The notes beneath the pieces are model-generated. The model ran no database searches and had not been told where the DNA came from. It worked only from the letters and a program-made list of their open reading frames with translations. A stretch of 16,809 nt of DNA from Wolinella sp052173415 (GTDB lineage Bacteria; Campylobacterota; Campylobacteria; Campylobacterales; Helicobacteraceae), in the NCBI GenBank assembly GCA_052173415.1, contig JBQMYQ010000037.1, forward strand, positions 1 through 16,809, in the 5' to 3' direction. This document shows, piece by piece, positions 1 through 6,516 of the stretch. Each line of letters begins with the position of its first letter. Positions within the stretch are counted from its first letter, which is position 1. A program made the position numbers and the translations under genes.

Positions 1-222
1 GAATATGCTGATTTCAAAGCAGAATTCACCTATGGTATTTTTCAAATAGATGAGGAGATTAATATAAAAATACAGAGCGGGATAAAGCCTAATGGCGAGC
101 CGAATATGGTGTTTGCCGATGGTGAACTAAACAACATGCTAAAGGGCTTTAAAAAGGCTGTAAAGAGGTATTACTTGGAAAATTTAGTAGAGATTATGTT
201 TAAATATGAGCTATTGAAATAG
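1..222 (+). CDS. 3' end of an unrecognised gene (partial)
   Basis: Frame 1 is open from the left edge to a TAG at 220-222 and gives 73 residues, ending in ...YYLENLVEIMFKYELLK. The start lies outside the window. The fragment is rich in Lys, Glu, Asn and Ile and is visibly more AT-rich than the genes to its right, with no GGGAATC word. I see no diagnostic motif and do not recognise the family. Its last 12 bases overlap the 3' end of the convergent MFS gene, so the two stop codons cross. The uninterrupted frame and the overlap with a real gene end make it likely to be coding. Its base composition is compatible with foreign origin, but the piece is too short to decide. Confidence 0.6.
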   Translation, partial: EYADFKAEFTYGIFQIDEEINIKIQSGIKPNGEPNMVFADGELNNMLKGFKKAVKRYYLENLVEIMFKYELLK

Positions 223-1350
223 GGTTTTGTTCCTAAAAAATACGCCACTAAAGAGCAGTAGCAGTGCGCCGATACAGAGGGCAAGAATCCCCCAGCCAAA
301 GTGCTTATAAACTATCCCGGGCGCGATGGATCCGAGCGTGCCTCCCGTGTAATAAAAGGCGAGATAAAAGCCATTGATGATCCCCTTTTTCTCGCTAGAG
401 ATGGAGTTTGTGAGACTTGAGAGTGTCGTATGTGTAATAAACATTCCTGCACATAGGACAAAGACTGCACCGATGAGATGTTTAATCTCATCGCTTAACA
501 TAAGCACGGTGCTTAGGGCGCAGAGCACAAGTCCAAAGGTGATTGCATTCTCTTTTGAGCCAAGCATGCGGGTGATTTTCGTCGCTAAAAGCGAAACTGC
601 CACGCCGATAATAAGCCCCAAATAAAGCAGCCCAATTACTTCCTCTTTAATCTCGGGAGCAAGCTCCTTTGCGCGGAAAGGGAGGAAATTTAGGATCGCT
701 TGAAACGAGAAAAAGAGCACAAAAGCCATGATAAAAAGCAATATGTATCGGGAATCGTGCAGGCAACTCGTAATATCGCGTAGCGTGGGCTTGATTACAT
801 CAACACGCGCTGAAGTCTTTAGGCGTGAGATGAGATATGCGCCGATTAGCATAGAGATTCCTAGGATTATGAAGGCTACTTGCCACGAGTAGAGGCTTGT
901 CATATATCCGCCCAAAAGTCGCCCCAAAAGCCCGCCTACAACGCCACTTGCGACATAAATACCGATGTATTTTTGGACGTTTTGCTGGTCGATTCTCGTG
1001 AGAATTGTGAGAATCGTTGTGATGACCGCAGGGATAAAAAGTGCCTGGAGGAATCGTAAGGATAAAAACTGCTCATAAGAGCTTGCGATAGGCAGGATTA
1101 GCTGCACAATTCCTAGAATGCTTAGTGAGGAGGTGAGGATTTTTTTTGGCGAATTGGACTCAAGCAAATAGCCATAGAATATCGGTGCGAGCGAGAGTGG
1201 GAGGAATATGATTGAAGTAAGCAGAGAGGCTTTGGTAAGTGAGACGCCAAATTCTGCGCCAAATAGCGGCTGGAGTGGCTGTGTGATATACATGAGCGAG
1301 AGCGTATTGATGGTCACGTAAATAATGATGACTAGGGTGAATCGTTGCAT
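211..1350 (-). CDS. MFS transporter, YnfM/AraJ-like 12-TM exporter
   Basis: This is an inner-membrane secondary transporter of the major facilitator superfamily, probably a proton-coupled exporter; the substrate cannot be told. The 379-residue protein has about 12 hydrophobic segments, beginning at MQRFTLVIIIYVTINTLSLM. The segment SGVVGGLLGRLLGGYMTSLYSW resembles the glycine-rich stretch with the GRL motif typical of YnfM-type members. A longer frame reaches 1458, but I choose the ATG at 1348-1350 because AGGAG lies five bases upstream and the first hydrophobic helix begins there. The extra 36 residues would run through the divergent promoter region. The gene is divergent from the Fur-type regulator. 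A possible -10 (TACAAT on the minus strand, 1396 to 1391) lies about 40 bases upstream. The length is normal for the family and no break is visible. Confidence 0.85.
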   Translation of the reverse strand: MQRFTLVIIIYVTINTLSLMYITQPLQPLFGAEFGVSLTKASLLTSIIFLPLSLAPIFYGYLLESNSPKKILTSSLSILGIVQLILPIASSYEQFLSLRFLQALFIPAVITTILTILTRIDQQNVQKYIGIYVASGVVGGLLGRLLGGYMTSLYSWQVAFIILGISMLIGAYLISRLKTSARVDVIKPTLRDITSCLHDSRYILLFIMAFVLFFSFQAILNFLPFRAKELAPEIKEEVIGLLYLGLIIGVAVSLLATKITRMLGSKENAITFGLVLCALSTVLMLSDEIKHLIGAVFVLCAGMFITHTTLSSLTNSISSEKKGIINGFYLAFYYTGGTLGSIAPGIVYKHFGWGILALCIGALLLLFSGVFFRNKTLFQ

Positions 1351-1390
1351 ACCCGCTCCTTGCGTGAAAGATGGAAAACTAGCAGACTTT

Positions 1391-1396
1391 ATTGTA
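1391..1396 (-). promoter_or_regulatory. Possible -10 box for the MFS gene
   Basis: TACAAT on the minus strand, 41-46 bases before the chosen ATG. No good -35 is visible, which is usual for Helicobacter sigma-80 promoters. Confidence 0.35.
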
Positions 1397-1439
1397 AAGG
1401 GAGCTGAAAAAATAAAAGCTCGAGAATCGCACAATAAAT

Positions 1440-1484
1440 TTGCAAGATAATCGCTCACTATTGCAAATGACTTGCAATTATAGT
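1440..1484 (+). promoter_or_regulatory. Promoter/operator region of the Fur-type gene: three TTGCAA boxes and a TATAGT -10
   Basis: The palindromic hexamer TTGCAA occurs at 1440-1445, 1461-1466 and 1472-1477. The outer two form the inverted pair TTGCAAG (1440-1446) and CTTGCAA (1471-1477). A -10-like TATAGT follows at 1479-1484. The repeated symmetrical boxes just upstream of a Fur-family gene are a plausible autoregulatory operator, and they also lie between this gene and the divergent transporter. This is inference: they do not match a Zur or Fur box that I can quote with confidence. Confidence 0.4.
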
Positions 1485-1496
1485 AAAATCCAGCTC

Positions 1497-1928
1497 ATGG
1501 AAAAAGATCAGATACACACGCTTTTTCAGAGAAAAGGCATTAGAAATAGCGCGATTAAAAGCAAAATCATCGAAATACTCTCTGCAGAGCCCCATCCTCT
1601 AAGTGCGAATGAATTGCATAAAAAAGTGAGTGTCGATTCCCCTACGGATTTGGCGAGCATTTATAGGAATCTCAATGTTTTTAAAGAGAGAGGTATCGTC
1701 AAAGAGGCGTTTCGCACGTCTTTGGAGAGCTATTTTGAGCTCGCGATGGGAGAGCCGCTTCATCCGCATTTTTGGTGCCAGGAGTGCAAGAAGGTCTTTT
1801 GCCTCTCGCCCCTTTCGCTTGAGGAGACGCTGTGGCTCTCTTCGCTTTATGAGAAGGGGCGAGTTCGGGGAATTACCCTCAATATCGAGGGAATCTGCGA
1901 AACATGTCATGCAAAAGATGTGAAATAA
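1497..1928 (+). CDS. Fur-family metalloregulator, probably Zur-like
   Basis: This is a DNA-binding, metal-dependent repressor of the Fur superfamily, 143 residues. The winged-helix recognition region is at about residues 49-68 (DLASIYRNLNVFKERGIV). It is followed by a metal-site region HPHFWCQEC (about 89-97) and a second Cys pair, CETC, at 134-137. The four Cys in two CxxC pairs form the structural zinc site known in this family. The gene sits 20 bases before the zinc-binding protein gene znuA, so zinc is the most likely signal; this is inference from context, and Fur or PerR roles are not excluded. I choose ATG 1497 because the family begins near this point (MEKDQIHTLFQRKGIR). There is no clear Shine-Dalgarno, and the nearest -10 (TATAGT, 1479-1484) would put the transcript start only about five bases upstream, so the mRNA may be almost leaderless. 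Confidence 0.82.
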   Translation: MEKDQIHTLFQRKGIRNSAIKSKIIEILSAEPHPLSANELHKKVSVDSPTDLASIYRNLNVFKERGIVKEAFRTSLESYFELAMGEPLHPHFWCQECKKVFCLSPLSLEETLWLSSLYEKGRVRGITLNIEGICETCHAKDVK

Positions 1929-1948
1929 ACAATACAAAGGACAACGTA

Positions 1949-2824
1949 ATGTTTAAGAAATTTTTCATAGGATTTGTGGCGTTTTTAGTGCTGAATGCTT
2001 GGGTGCAAGCAGCTACGAGTAAGCCGATTGTGTTTGTCAGCCTTGAGGTGCAGGAATCATGGGTCAAAAAAATTACCGGCGATAAAGTGGTCGTTGAGAG
2101 CTTAATTAAGACAGGGATGAACGCTCATACTTATGAGCCAAAGCCCTCAACTATGAAGCAGCTCGCGCATGCTTCGCTCCTTTTGGGAATCGGGATTGAA
2201 TTTGAGGAAGTTTGGTTTCTGAAATTTCAACAACTTTATCCAAATATAAAAATTGTAAAGATTGATGAAAAGATGAATAAAATTGAAAATGATGAACATG
2301 CGCATGCACACCACGAGCACGATGAATTCTGCGAGCATGGGCATTTTGACCCGCATGTTTGGCTAAGCGTGGTGAATGCGAAAATCGCTGCGGAGAAGAT
2401 TTTGGAGGCACTCATTAGTGTAGATGGCGTAAATCAGGCGGAATATCGGGCGAATTATGCGAAATTTATCGCGGAGCTTGACGCGTTGCATAGCGAGCTT
2501 TCCTCCAAGCTTGCACCGCTTAAGGGCGCGAAATTTATGGTTTTTCACCCGACGTGGGGCTATTTTGCGCGTGATTATGACCTAGTGCAAGTCCCCATCG
2601 AGGCGGGAGGCAAAGAGCCTAAGCCCGCACAGCTTCAAAATCTCATCAAAACAGCCAAAGACGCGGGCGTGCGGACGATTTTCGTGCAAAAAGGATTCTC
2701 GCAAAAAGCAGCGCGTCAGCTTGCCAAAGAGATTGGCGCGAGGGTGCTTGAGACTGATCCGCTAAGTGCACGGTGGGCGGAGGGTATGCGATCTTTTGCA
2801 GAGGCAATTAGCGCGGCAAAGTAG
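1949..2824 (+). CDS. znuA: Zinc ABC transporter periplasmic-binding protein ZnuA
   Basis: This is a cluster A-I (ZnuA/TroA family) solute-binding protein of 291 residues that captures Zn2+ in the periplasm for an ABC importer. A Sec signal peptide covers residues 1 to about 21 (MFKKFFIGFVAFLVLNAWVQA). Likely metal ligands are His60 (MNAHTYEPKPS), His136 (DPHVWLS), His200 (FHPTWGYF) and Asp270 (ETDPLS). A His- and acid-rich loop with many His residues (about 116-132) precedes DPHVWL, as is typical of zinc-specific members. I use ATG 1949, which has AAAGGA seven bases upstream and starts the signal peptide; an upstream ATG at 1904 in frame lies inside the regulator gene. It probably forms an operon with the Fur-type gene. 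No permease (znuB) or ATPase (znuC) gene lies in the window, so they must be encoded elsewhere. Confidence 0.9.
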   Translation: MFKKFFIGFVAFLVLNAWVQAATSKPIVFVSLEVQESWVKKITGDKVVVESLIKTGMNAHTYEPKPSTMKQLAHASLLLGIGIEFEEVWFLKFQQLYPNIKIVKIDEKMNKIENDEHAHAHHEHDEFCEHGHFDPHVWLSVVNAKIAAEKILEALISVDGVNQAEYRANYAKFIAELDALHSELSSKLAPLKGAKFMVFHPTWGYFARDYDLVQVPIEAGGKEPKPAQLQNLIKTAKDAGVRTIFVQKGFSQKAARQLAKEIGARVLETDPLSARWAEGMRSFAEAISAAK

Positions 2825-2842
2825 CCTATTTTGGATACGAAA

Positions 2843-3052
2843 ATGACGCAGGGTGCGGCGCGAGAAGAGCTTGAGCATGAAATTGAGGAGCTTTTAAGTC
2901 GTTTTGGCGAACGCGTGGGAATCGCCCCTGAAGTGCTAGAAAATCTCTCAACCGAGGCACTTCAGGAGATTGCCGCGAGCCTAAGAGAGCATGCGAAGAG
3001 AATCAACGAAGAGCATAAGGATTGGCTCTTTGGGCTTCTAAGCGATCAGTAG
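2843..3052 (+). CDS. Small acidic helical protein, unknown function
   Basis: This short open frame begins 18 bases after znuA and codes for 69 residues from ATG 2843; a TTG at 2831 would add four residues. The sequence is dominated by Glu, Leu, Ala and Arg (REELEHEIEELLSRFGERVG...LREHAKRINEEHKDWLFGLL) and looks like two or three amphipathic helices. It has no signal peptide or membrane segment. Neither start has a strong Shine-Dalgarno. It contains a GGGAATC word like its neighbours and is followed by a plausible terminator at 3085-3113, which supports a real last gene of the znuA unit. I do not recognise the family and give no function. Confidence 0.55.
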   Translation: MTQGAAREELEHEIEELLSRFGERVGIAPEVLENLSTEALQEIAASLREHAKRINEEHKDWLFGLLSDQ

Positions 3053-3084
3053 ATTCCCAGTAATTTGCTTGCAAAAAAGAGTGC

Positions 3085-3113
3085 AGATTCCCCGCTTGGG
3101 ATTCTCTATTTTT
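3085..3113 (+). terminator. Likely intrinsic terminator of the fur-like/znuA unit
   Basis: AGATTCCC (3085-3092), the loop CGCTT, then GGGATTCT (3098-3105) form a seven-pair stem with one internal mismatch. CTATTTTT follows at once. It stands 32 bases after the stop of the small gene. Confidence 0.5.
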
Positions 3114-3130
3114 AAACCACAAAGCGCACA

Positions 3131-3214
3131 GGAATTGCCTTTGTAAAAATGCCCCTGCAAGAATCGTGTCCAAAATAAAAGAACTACCTTTTGAAATTGC
3201 CCTTGTATGAATGC
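3131..3214 (+). repeat. Imperfect 22-bp direct repeat in the intergenic region
   Basis: Copy 1 at 3131-3152 and copy 2 at 3193-3214 agree at 18 of 22 positions around ATTGCC.TTGTA..AATGC. The starts are 62 bases apart, between the znuA-unit terminator and the end of dcd. No function is evident. Confidence 0.4.
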
Positions 3215-3234
3215 AAAAATTCGCTCGATTCCCG

Positions 3235-3795
3235 CTATTTTAAGATCCGTGGGAGTGTGATTCCCTCCTGTTTTTGGTATTTCCCTTTTTTATCCTTATA
3301 GCTCACTTCGCATGGCTCATCGCCTTGTAAAAAGAGCACCTGCGCGATTCCCTCATTGGCGTAAATTTTCGCGGGCAGGGGCGTTGTGTTACTGATTTCA
3401 ATCGTGATATGCCCCTCAAATTCGGGCTCAAATGGGGTAACATTCACGATGATTCCACACCGCGCGTAGGTGCTTTTTCCTAGGCAAATCGCGAGCACAT
3501 CTCTAGGAATCCTAAAATACTCCACAGTGCGCGCGAGTGCGAAGGAATTTGGCGGGACAATGCAAAATTCGCCCGAGAGATCCACGACATTGGCGGAATC
3601 GAAGTTTTTAGGATCGACCATCGTGGCATTGATGTTAGTGAAGATTTTAAATTCATTACTCACGCGAATGTCATACCCATAGCTACTAAGCCCGTAGCTC
3701 ACGACATTTTTATCCACTTGATTTTCACAAAATGGCTCAATCATTCGCTGCTTTAGTGCCATTTCGCGAATCCATCGATCCTCTTTTAGACCCAT
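3235..3795 (-). CDS. dcd: dCTP deaminase
   Basis: This cytosolic enzyme deaminates dCTP to dUTP for thymidylate synthesis. The 186-residue protein has the normal length of the trimeric Dcd family. Visible family features are SSYGYDIRVSNEFKIF near the N-terminus, LGKSTYARCGI in the nucleotide-binding loop, and NVTPFEPEFEGHITIEISN carrying the catalytic Glu, followed by a C-terminal GKYQKQEGITLPR tail. The start ATG at 3793-3795 has GAGAGG eight bases upstream and a TATAAT box about 33 bases upstream on the minus strand. It is divergent from accB, and the same dcd-acc neighbourhood is known in H. pylori and C. jejuni. No anomalies are seen. Confidence 0.95.
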   Translation of the reverse strand: MGLKEDRWIREMALKQRMIEPFCENQVDKNVVSYGLSSYGYDIRVSNEFKIFTNINATMVDPKNFDSANVVDLSGEFCIVPPNSFALARTVEYFRIPRDVLAICLGKSTYARCGIIVNVTPFEPEFEGHITIEISNTTPLPAKIYANEGIAQVLFLQGDEPCEVSYKDKKGKYQKQEGITLPRILK

Positions 3796-3823
3796 GCGCC
3801 TAACCTCTCTTCTTTATGATTTG

Positions 3824-3833
3824 TGGTATTATA
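3824..3833. promoter_or_regulatory. Overlapping divergent -10 elements for dcd and accB
   Basis: On the minus strand TATAAT reads 3833 to 3828, placing the dcd transcript start near 3821 with a leader of about 26 bases. On the plus strand an extended -10, TGGTATTAT (3824-3832), would start accB transcripts near 3839 with a leader of about 50 bases. The two boxes share six base pairs. Confidence 0.5.
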
Positions 3834-3888
3834 GCGACAATAACTCGTCCTAGAAAGGGCGTGAGACTTCGATACAAAGGTTTTGTTC

Positions 3889-4350
3889 ATGAATTTTGAA
3901 GAGATTAAGGAATTAATAGAGATTTTTAACGAGAGCGAAGCCTCCAAGCTCCAGATCTCTGAGGGTGAGTTCGGCATTAAGCTTGAGAAACCTTCCTTAT
4001 TCCCTGCGATTCCCGCCTCATCCGCCCCTGTAATGCCCCAGCCAAGTATTCCCGCTACACCTATTGCCTTGACGCATGAAGCTCCAAAGGTTAACGAGCC
4101 TCAAACCATAGGGGAATCGATCAACTCCCCTATGGTCGGGACATTTTATCGGTGCCCATCGCCCGATTCCCCTGCGTATGTCAATGTTGGGGACAAGGTC
4201 AAACGCGGGCAGACGCTAGGAATTATCGAGGCGATGAAGATTATGAACGAGATTGAGGCGGAGTTTGATTGCAAGATTGTAGAGATTATCCCCGCTGATG
4301 CGCAGCCTGTCGAATACAACTCGGCTCTATTTATTGTTGAGAGAATCTAA
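3889..4350 (+). CDS. accB: Biotin carboxyl carrier protein of acetyl-CoA carboxylase
   Basis: This is the swinging-arm subunit of acetyl-CoA carboxylase, the first committed step of fatty-acid synthesis. The 153-residue protein has an N-terminal helical part (NFEEIKELIEIFNESEASKLQI), a Pro/Ala-rich flexible linker (about 35-75), and a C-terminal biotinyl domain. The biotin-accepting lysine is Lys117 in EAMKIMNE, with the preceding SPMVGTFYR and GDKVKRGQTLGIIEAM typical of the fold. The ATG at 3889 is chosen over an in-frame TTG at 3883 because AAAGG lies eight bases upstream. The stop codon abuts the accC ATG, so translation is probably coupled. It heads the accB-accC-flaC-like-pseC run. Confidence 0.95.
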   Translation: MNFEEIKELIEIFNESEASKLQISEGEFGIKLEKPSLFPAIPASSAPVMPQPSIPATPIALTHEAPKVNEPQTIGESINSPMVGTFYRCPSPDSPAYVNVGDKVKRGQTLGIIEAMKIMNEIEAEFDCKIVEIIPADAQPVEYNSALFIVERI

Positions 4351-5697
4351 ATGCAGAAAAAGAAGCTAGAGCGCATATTAATCGCGAATCGCGGCGAGAT
4401 CGCACTTCGTGCCATTCGCACCATCAGAGAGATGGGGCGGCGATCCATCGCCGTGTATTCCACCGCGGATAAGGATGCGAATTATCTTGATTTTGCCGAT
4501 GCGAAAGTCTGTATCGGCGGCGATAAATCCAGTGAAAGCTATCTGAATATTCCCGCAATCATCTCCGCAGCGGAGCTTTTTGAGGCGGACGCGATTTTCC
4601 CCGGGTATGGGTTTTTGAGCGAGAATCAGAACTTTGTAGAGATTTGCCAGTATCACGGGATTGAATTTATTGGACCAACCCCCGAAGTTATGGCACTTAT
4701 GAGCGATAAAAGCATGGCAAAAGATGTTATGAAGCGCGCGGGTGTGCCGGTGATTCCCGGAAGTGATGGGGCGGTTAAGGATTATGAAGAGGCGAAAGAA
4801 GAGGCAAAGAAAATCGGCTATCCGATAATCCTCAAAGCTGCTGCGGGTGGCGGTGGACGAGGTATGAGAATCGTCGAAAAAGAGGAGAATCTGACCAACG
4901 CCTATCTAGCGGCTGAAAGCGAGGCGATTAGTGCTTTTGGCGATGGGACGATTTATATGGAGAAATTCATCGACAAACCCAAACACATCGAGGTGCAGGT
5001 GCTCGCCGATAAGCACGGGAATGTCATTCATGTGGGCGAGCGCGATTGCTCGCTTCAGCGTCGCCATCAAAAGCTAATCGAGGAATCGCCTGCAGTCGCT
5101 CTACAGCCAAAGACGCGTGAGCGACTGCTGAAAACAGCGATTGAAGCGACGAAAGCCATTAAATACGTCGGTGCGGGGACGTTTGAGTTTTTGCTTGATA
5201 GCAAGCAGAATTTCTATTTCATGGAGATGAATACCCGTCTGCAGGTGGAACACCCTGTGAGTGAGATGGTAAGCGGACTTGATATTGTCGAGCTCATGAT
5301 TCGCATCGCAGAGGGTGAGGAGTTGCCTAAACAAGAGGAGATTAACTTCAAAGGGCATGCGATTGAGTGTCGCATTACCGCAGAAGATCCGGAGAAGTTT
5401 TTCCCTTGCCCGGGGCGGATTACCAAATGGATTGCGCCGGGCGGGAATCACGTGCGCCTTGATTCCCATGCTTACGCCGGGTATAGTGTGCCTATGCACT
5501 ATGATTCTATGATTGGGAAGCTCATTGTATGGGGCGAGACGCGTGAGAAGGCGATTGCCAGAATGGCGCGTGCGCTTGATGAGTTTAGTATCGAGGGGAT
5601 TAGGACAACGATTCCTTTCCATAAAAAAATGATGCAAAATGCCGATTTTAGAGCGAGTAAGATCCACACGAAATATTTGGAACAAAAGGTGCTTTAA
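4351..5697 (+). CDS. accC: Biotin carboxylase subunit of acetyl-CoA carboxylase
   Basis: This ATP-grasp enzyme carboxylates the biotin on AccB using ATP and bicarbonate. At 448 residues it has the usual length. The N-terminal Rossmann-like domain starts at ERILIANRGEIALRAIRT. The glycine-rich ATP lid GGGGRGM is at about 166-172 after Lys162, the RDCSLQRRHQK motif at 231-241, and MEMNTRLQVEHPVSEM at 291-306 carries metal and bicarbonate residues. The start ATG follows the accB TAA with no gap. The gene continues into a 54-base spacer before the flagellin-like gene without an obvious terminator. All catalytic segments appear intact. Confidence 0.96.
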   Translation: MQKKKLERILIANRGEIALRAIRTIREMGRRSIAVYSTADKDANYLDFADAKVCIGGDKSSESYLNIPAIISAAELFEADAIFPGYGFLSENQNFVEICQYHGIEFIGPTPEVMALMSDKSMAKDVMKRAGVPVIPGSDGAVKDYEEAKEEAKKIGYPIILKAAAGGGGRGMRIVEKEENLTNAYLAAESEAISAFGDGTIYMEKFIDKPKHIEVQVLADKHGNVIHVGERDCSLQRRHQKLIEESPAVALQPKTRERLLKTAIEATKAIKYVGAGTFEFLLDSKQNFYFMEMNTRLQVEHPVSEMVSGLDIVELMIRIAEGEELPKQEEINFKGHAIECRITAEDPEKFFPCPGRITKWIAPGGNHVRLDSHAYAGYSVPMHYDSMIGKLIVWGETREKAIARMARALDEFSIEGIRTTIPFHKKMMQNADFRASKIHTKYLEQKVL

Positions 5698-5751
5698 GGT
5701 TTTGATGAATTATCGCAAGGACGCAGAGGAAACGACCAAAAGGAGCTCAAT

Positions 5752-6513
5752 ATGAAAATAGGACAATCTCAGGGAATCGCCCAAAATATCAGCACGAATT
5801 TGGATAAAAATAAGGCCGAAGAAAAGAAGGCTTTGGAGAATATCGCGCGTGAGCGTGCGCTACATGCGACTGATGGTGCGAATTTGATGATTGCTGATGC
5901 GCTTTTAAGCGAAGCGAACACCATGTCTCAGGGAATCAGGAACGCTAATGACGCCATTGGCATGCTTCAGATTGCCGATGGTGTGCTTGGGAGCGTTACG
6001 GATAGTGCGATACGCCTCAATGAGCTCTCAGTGGCGATGGGGAATCCCATGCTAAATAGGTCGCAGCGATCAATGATTGAGGGTGAGGCAAATGCGCTCA
6101 CACAGGGTATGCGTGATGCGATGAATGAAGCTAGCTTTAATGGCAAGAATGTCTTTGGCGGGACGCTTAGCTTTGCCATTTCAAGCAACTCCTCTGTGAA
6201 TATGACGCTCAATGCCCCAAAAGTCGATGGTATTAGTGTGCATAATCAGGAATCCATTAGCGATTTTCTTAAGCGTGTAGGGAGTGAGCGCGCAAATATT
6301 GGCGCGACGATTAGTGGCATTCAATCCTCCGTCAATGAGGAGATGAATCGTATCGTCAATCTAAGAAACGCCGAGAGCAATCTTCAAGACAATGATGTCG
6401 CGGAGAATTACAATAAAGTAAATAAGACGCGCCTTAGAGGGCAAGCGGCTCTTTATGCGCATAGCTTCAACACTAAACATCTCCAAAATAAGCTCGGTGC
6501 ACTACTAGGCTAA
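5752..6513 (+). CDS. FlaC-like short flagellin homologue
   Basis: This 253-residue protein is built from flagellin N- and C-terminal (D0/D1) regions with no large surface domain. The stretch ANLMIADALLSEANTMSQGIRNANDAIGMLQIADGVL...NELSVAMGNPMLNRSQRSMIEGEA...ASFNGKNVFGG is the flagellin N-terminal pattern, and the C-terminus ends with AALYAHSFNTKHLQNKLGALLG. It closely recalls C. jejuni FlaC (Cj0720c), a flagellin-related protein secreted through the flagellar export apparatus, and H. pylori HP0295. It probably is a secreted or minor flagellar protein and not the main filament subunit. AAAGGAG stands six bases before the ATG. No sigma-54 or sigma-28 promoter is visible in the 54 bases after accC, so it seems to be read from the acc promoter, which is odd for a flagellar gene. 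pseC follows three bases after its stop. Confidence 0.85.
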   Translation: MKIGQSQGIAQNISTNLDKNKAEEKKALENIARERALHATDGANLMIADALLSEANTMSQGIRNANDAIGMLQIADGVLGSVTDSAIRLNELSVAMGNPMLNRSQRSMIEGEANALTQGMRDAMNEASFNGKNVFGGTLSFAISSNSSVNMTLNAPKVDGISVHNQESISDFLKRVGSERANIGATISGIQSSVNEEMNRIVNLRNAESNLQDNDVAENYNKVNKTRLRGQAALYAHSFNTKHLQNKLGALLG

Positions 6514-6516
6514 GCC

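Noticed and set aside
1351..1458. N-terminal extension of the MFS protein by 36 residues
   Set aside because: The internal ATG 1350 has a much better ribosome site and starts at the first membrane helix; the extension crosses the divergent promoter region.
5101..5685. Long minus-strand frame (194 residues) inside accC
   Set aside because: It is antisense to an intact biotin carboxylase and has no family-like sequence; it is a shadow of the coding strand.
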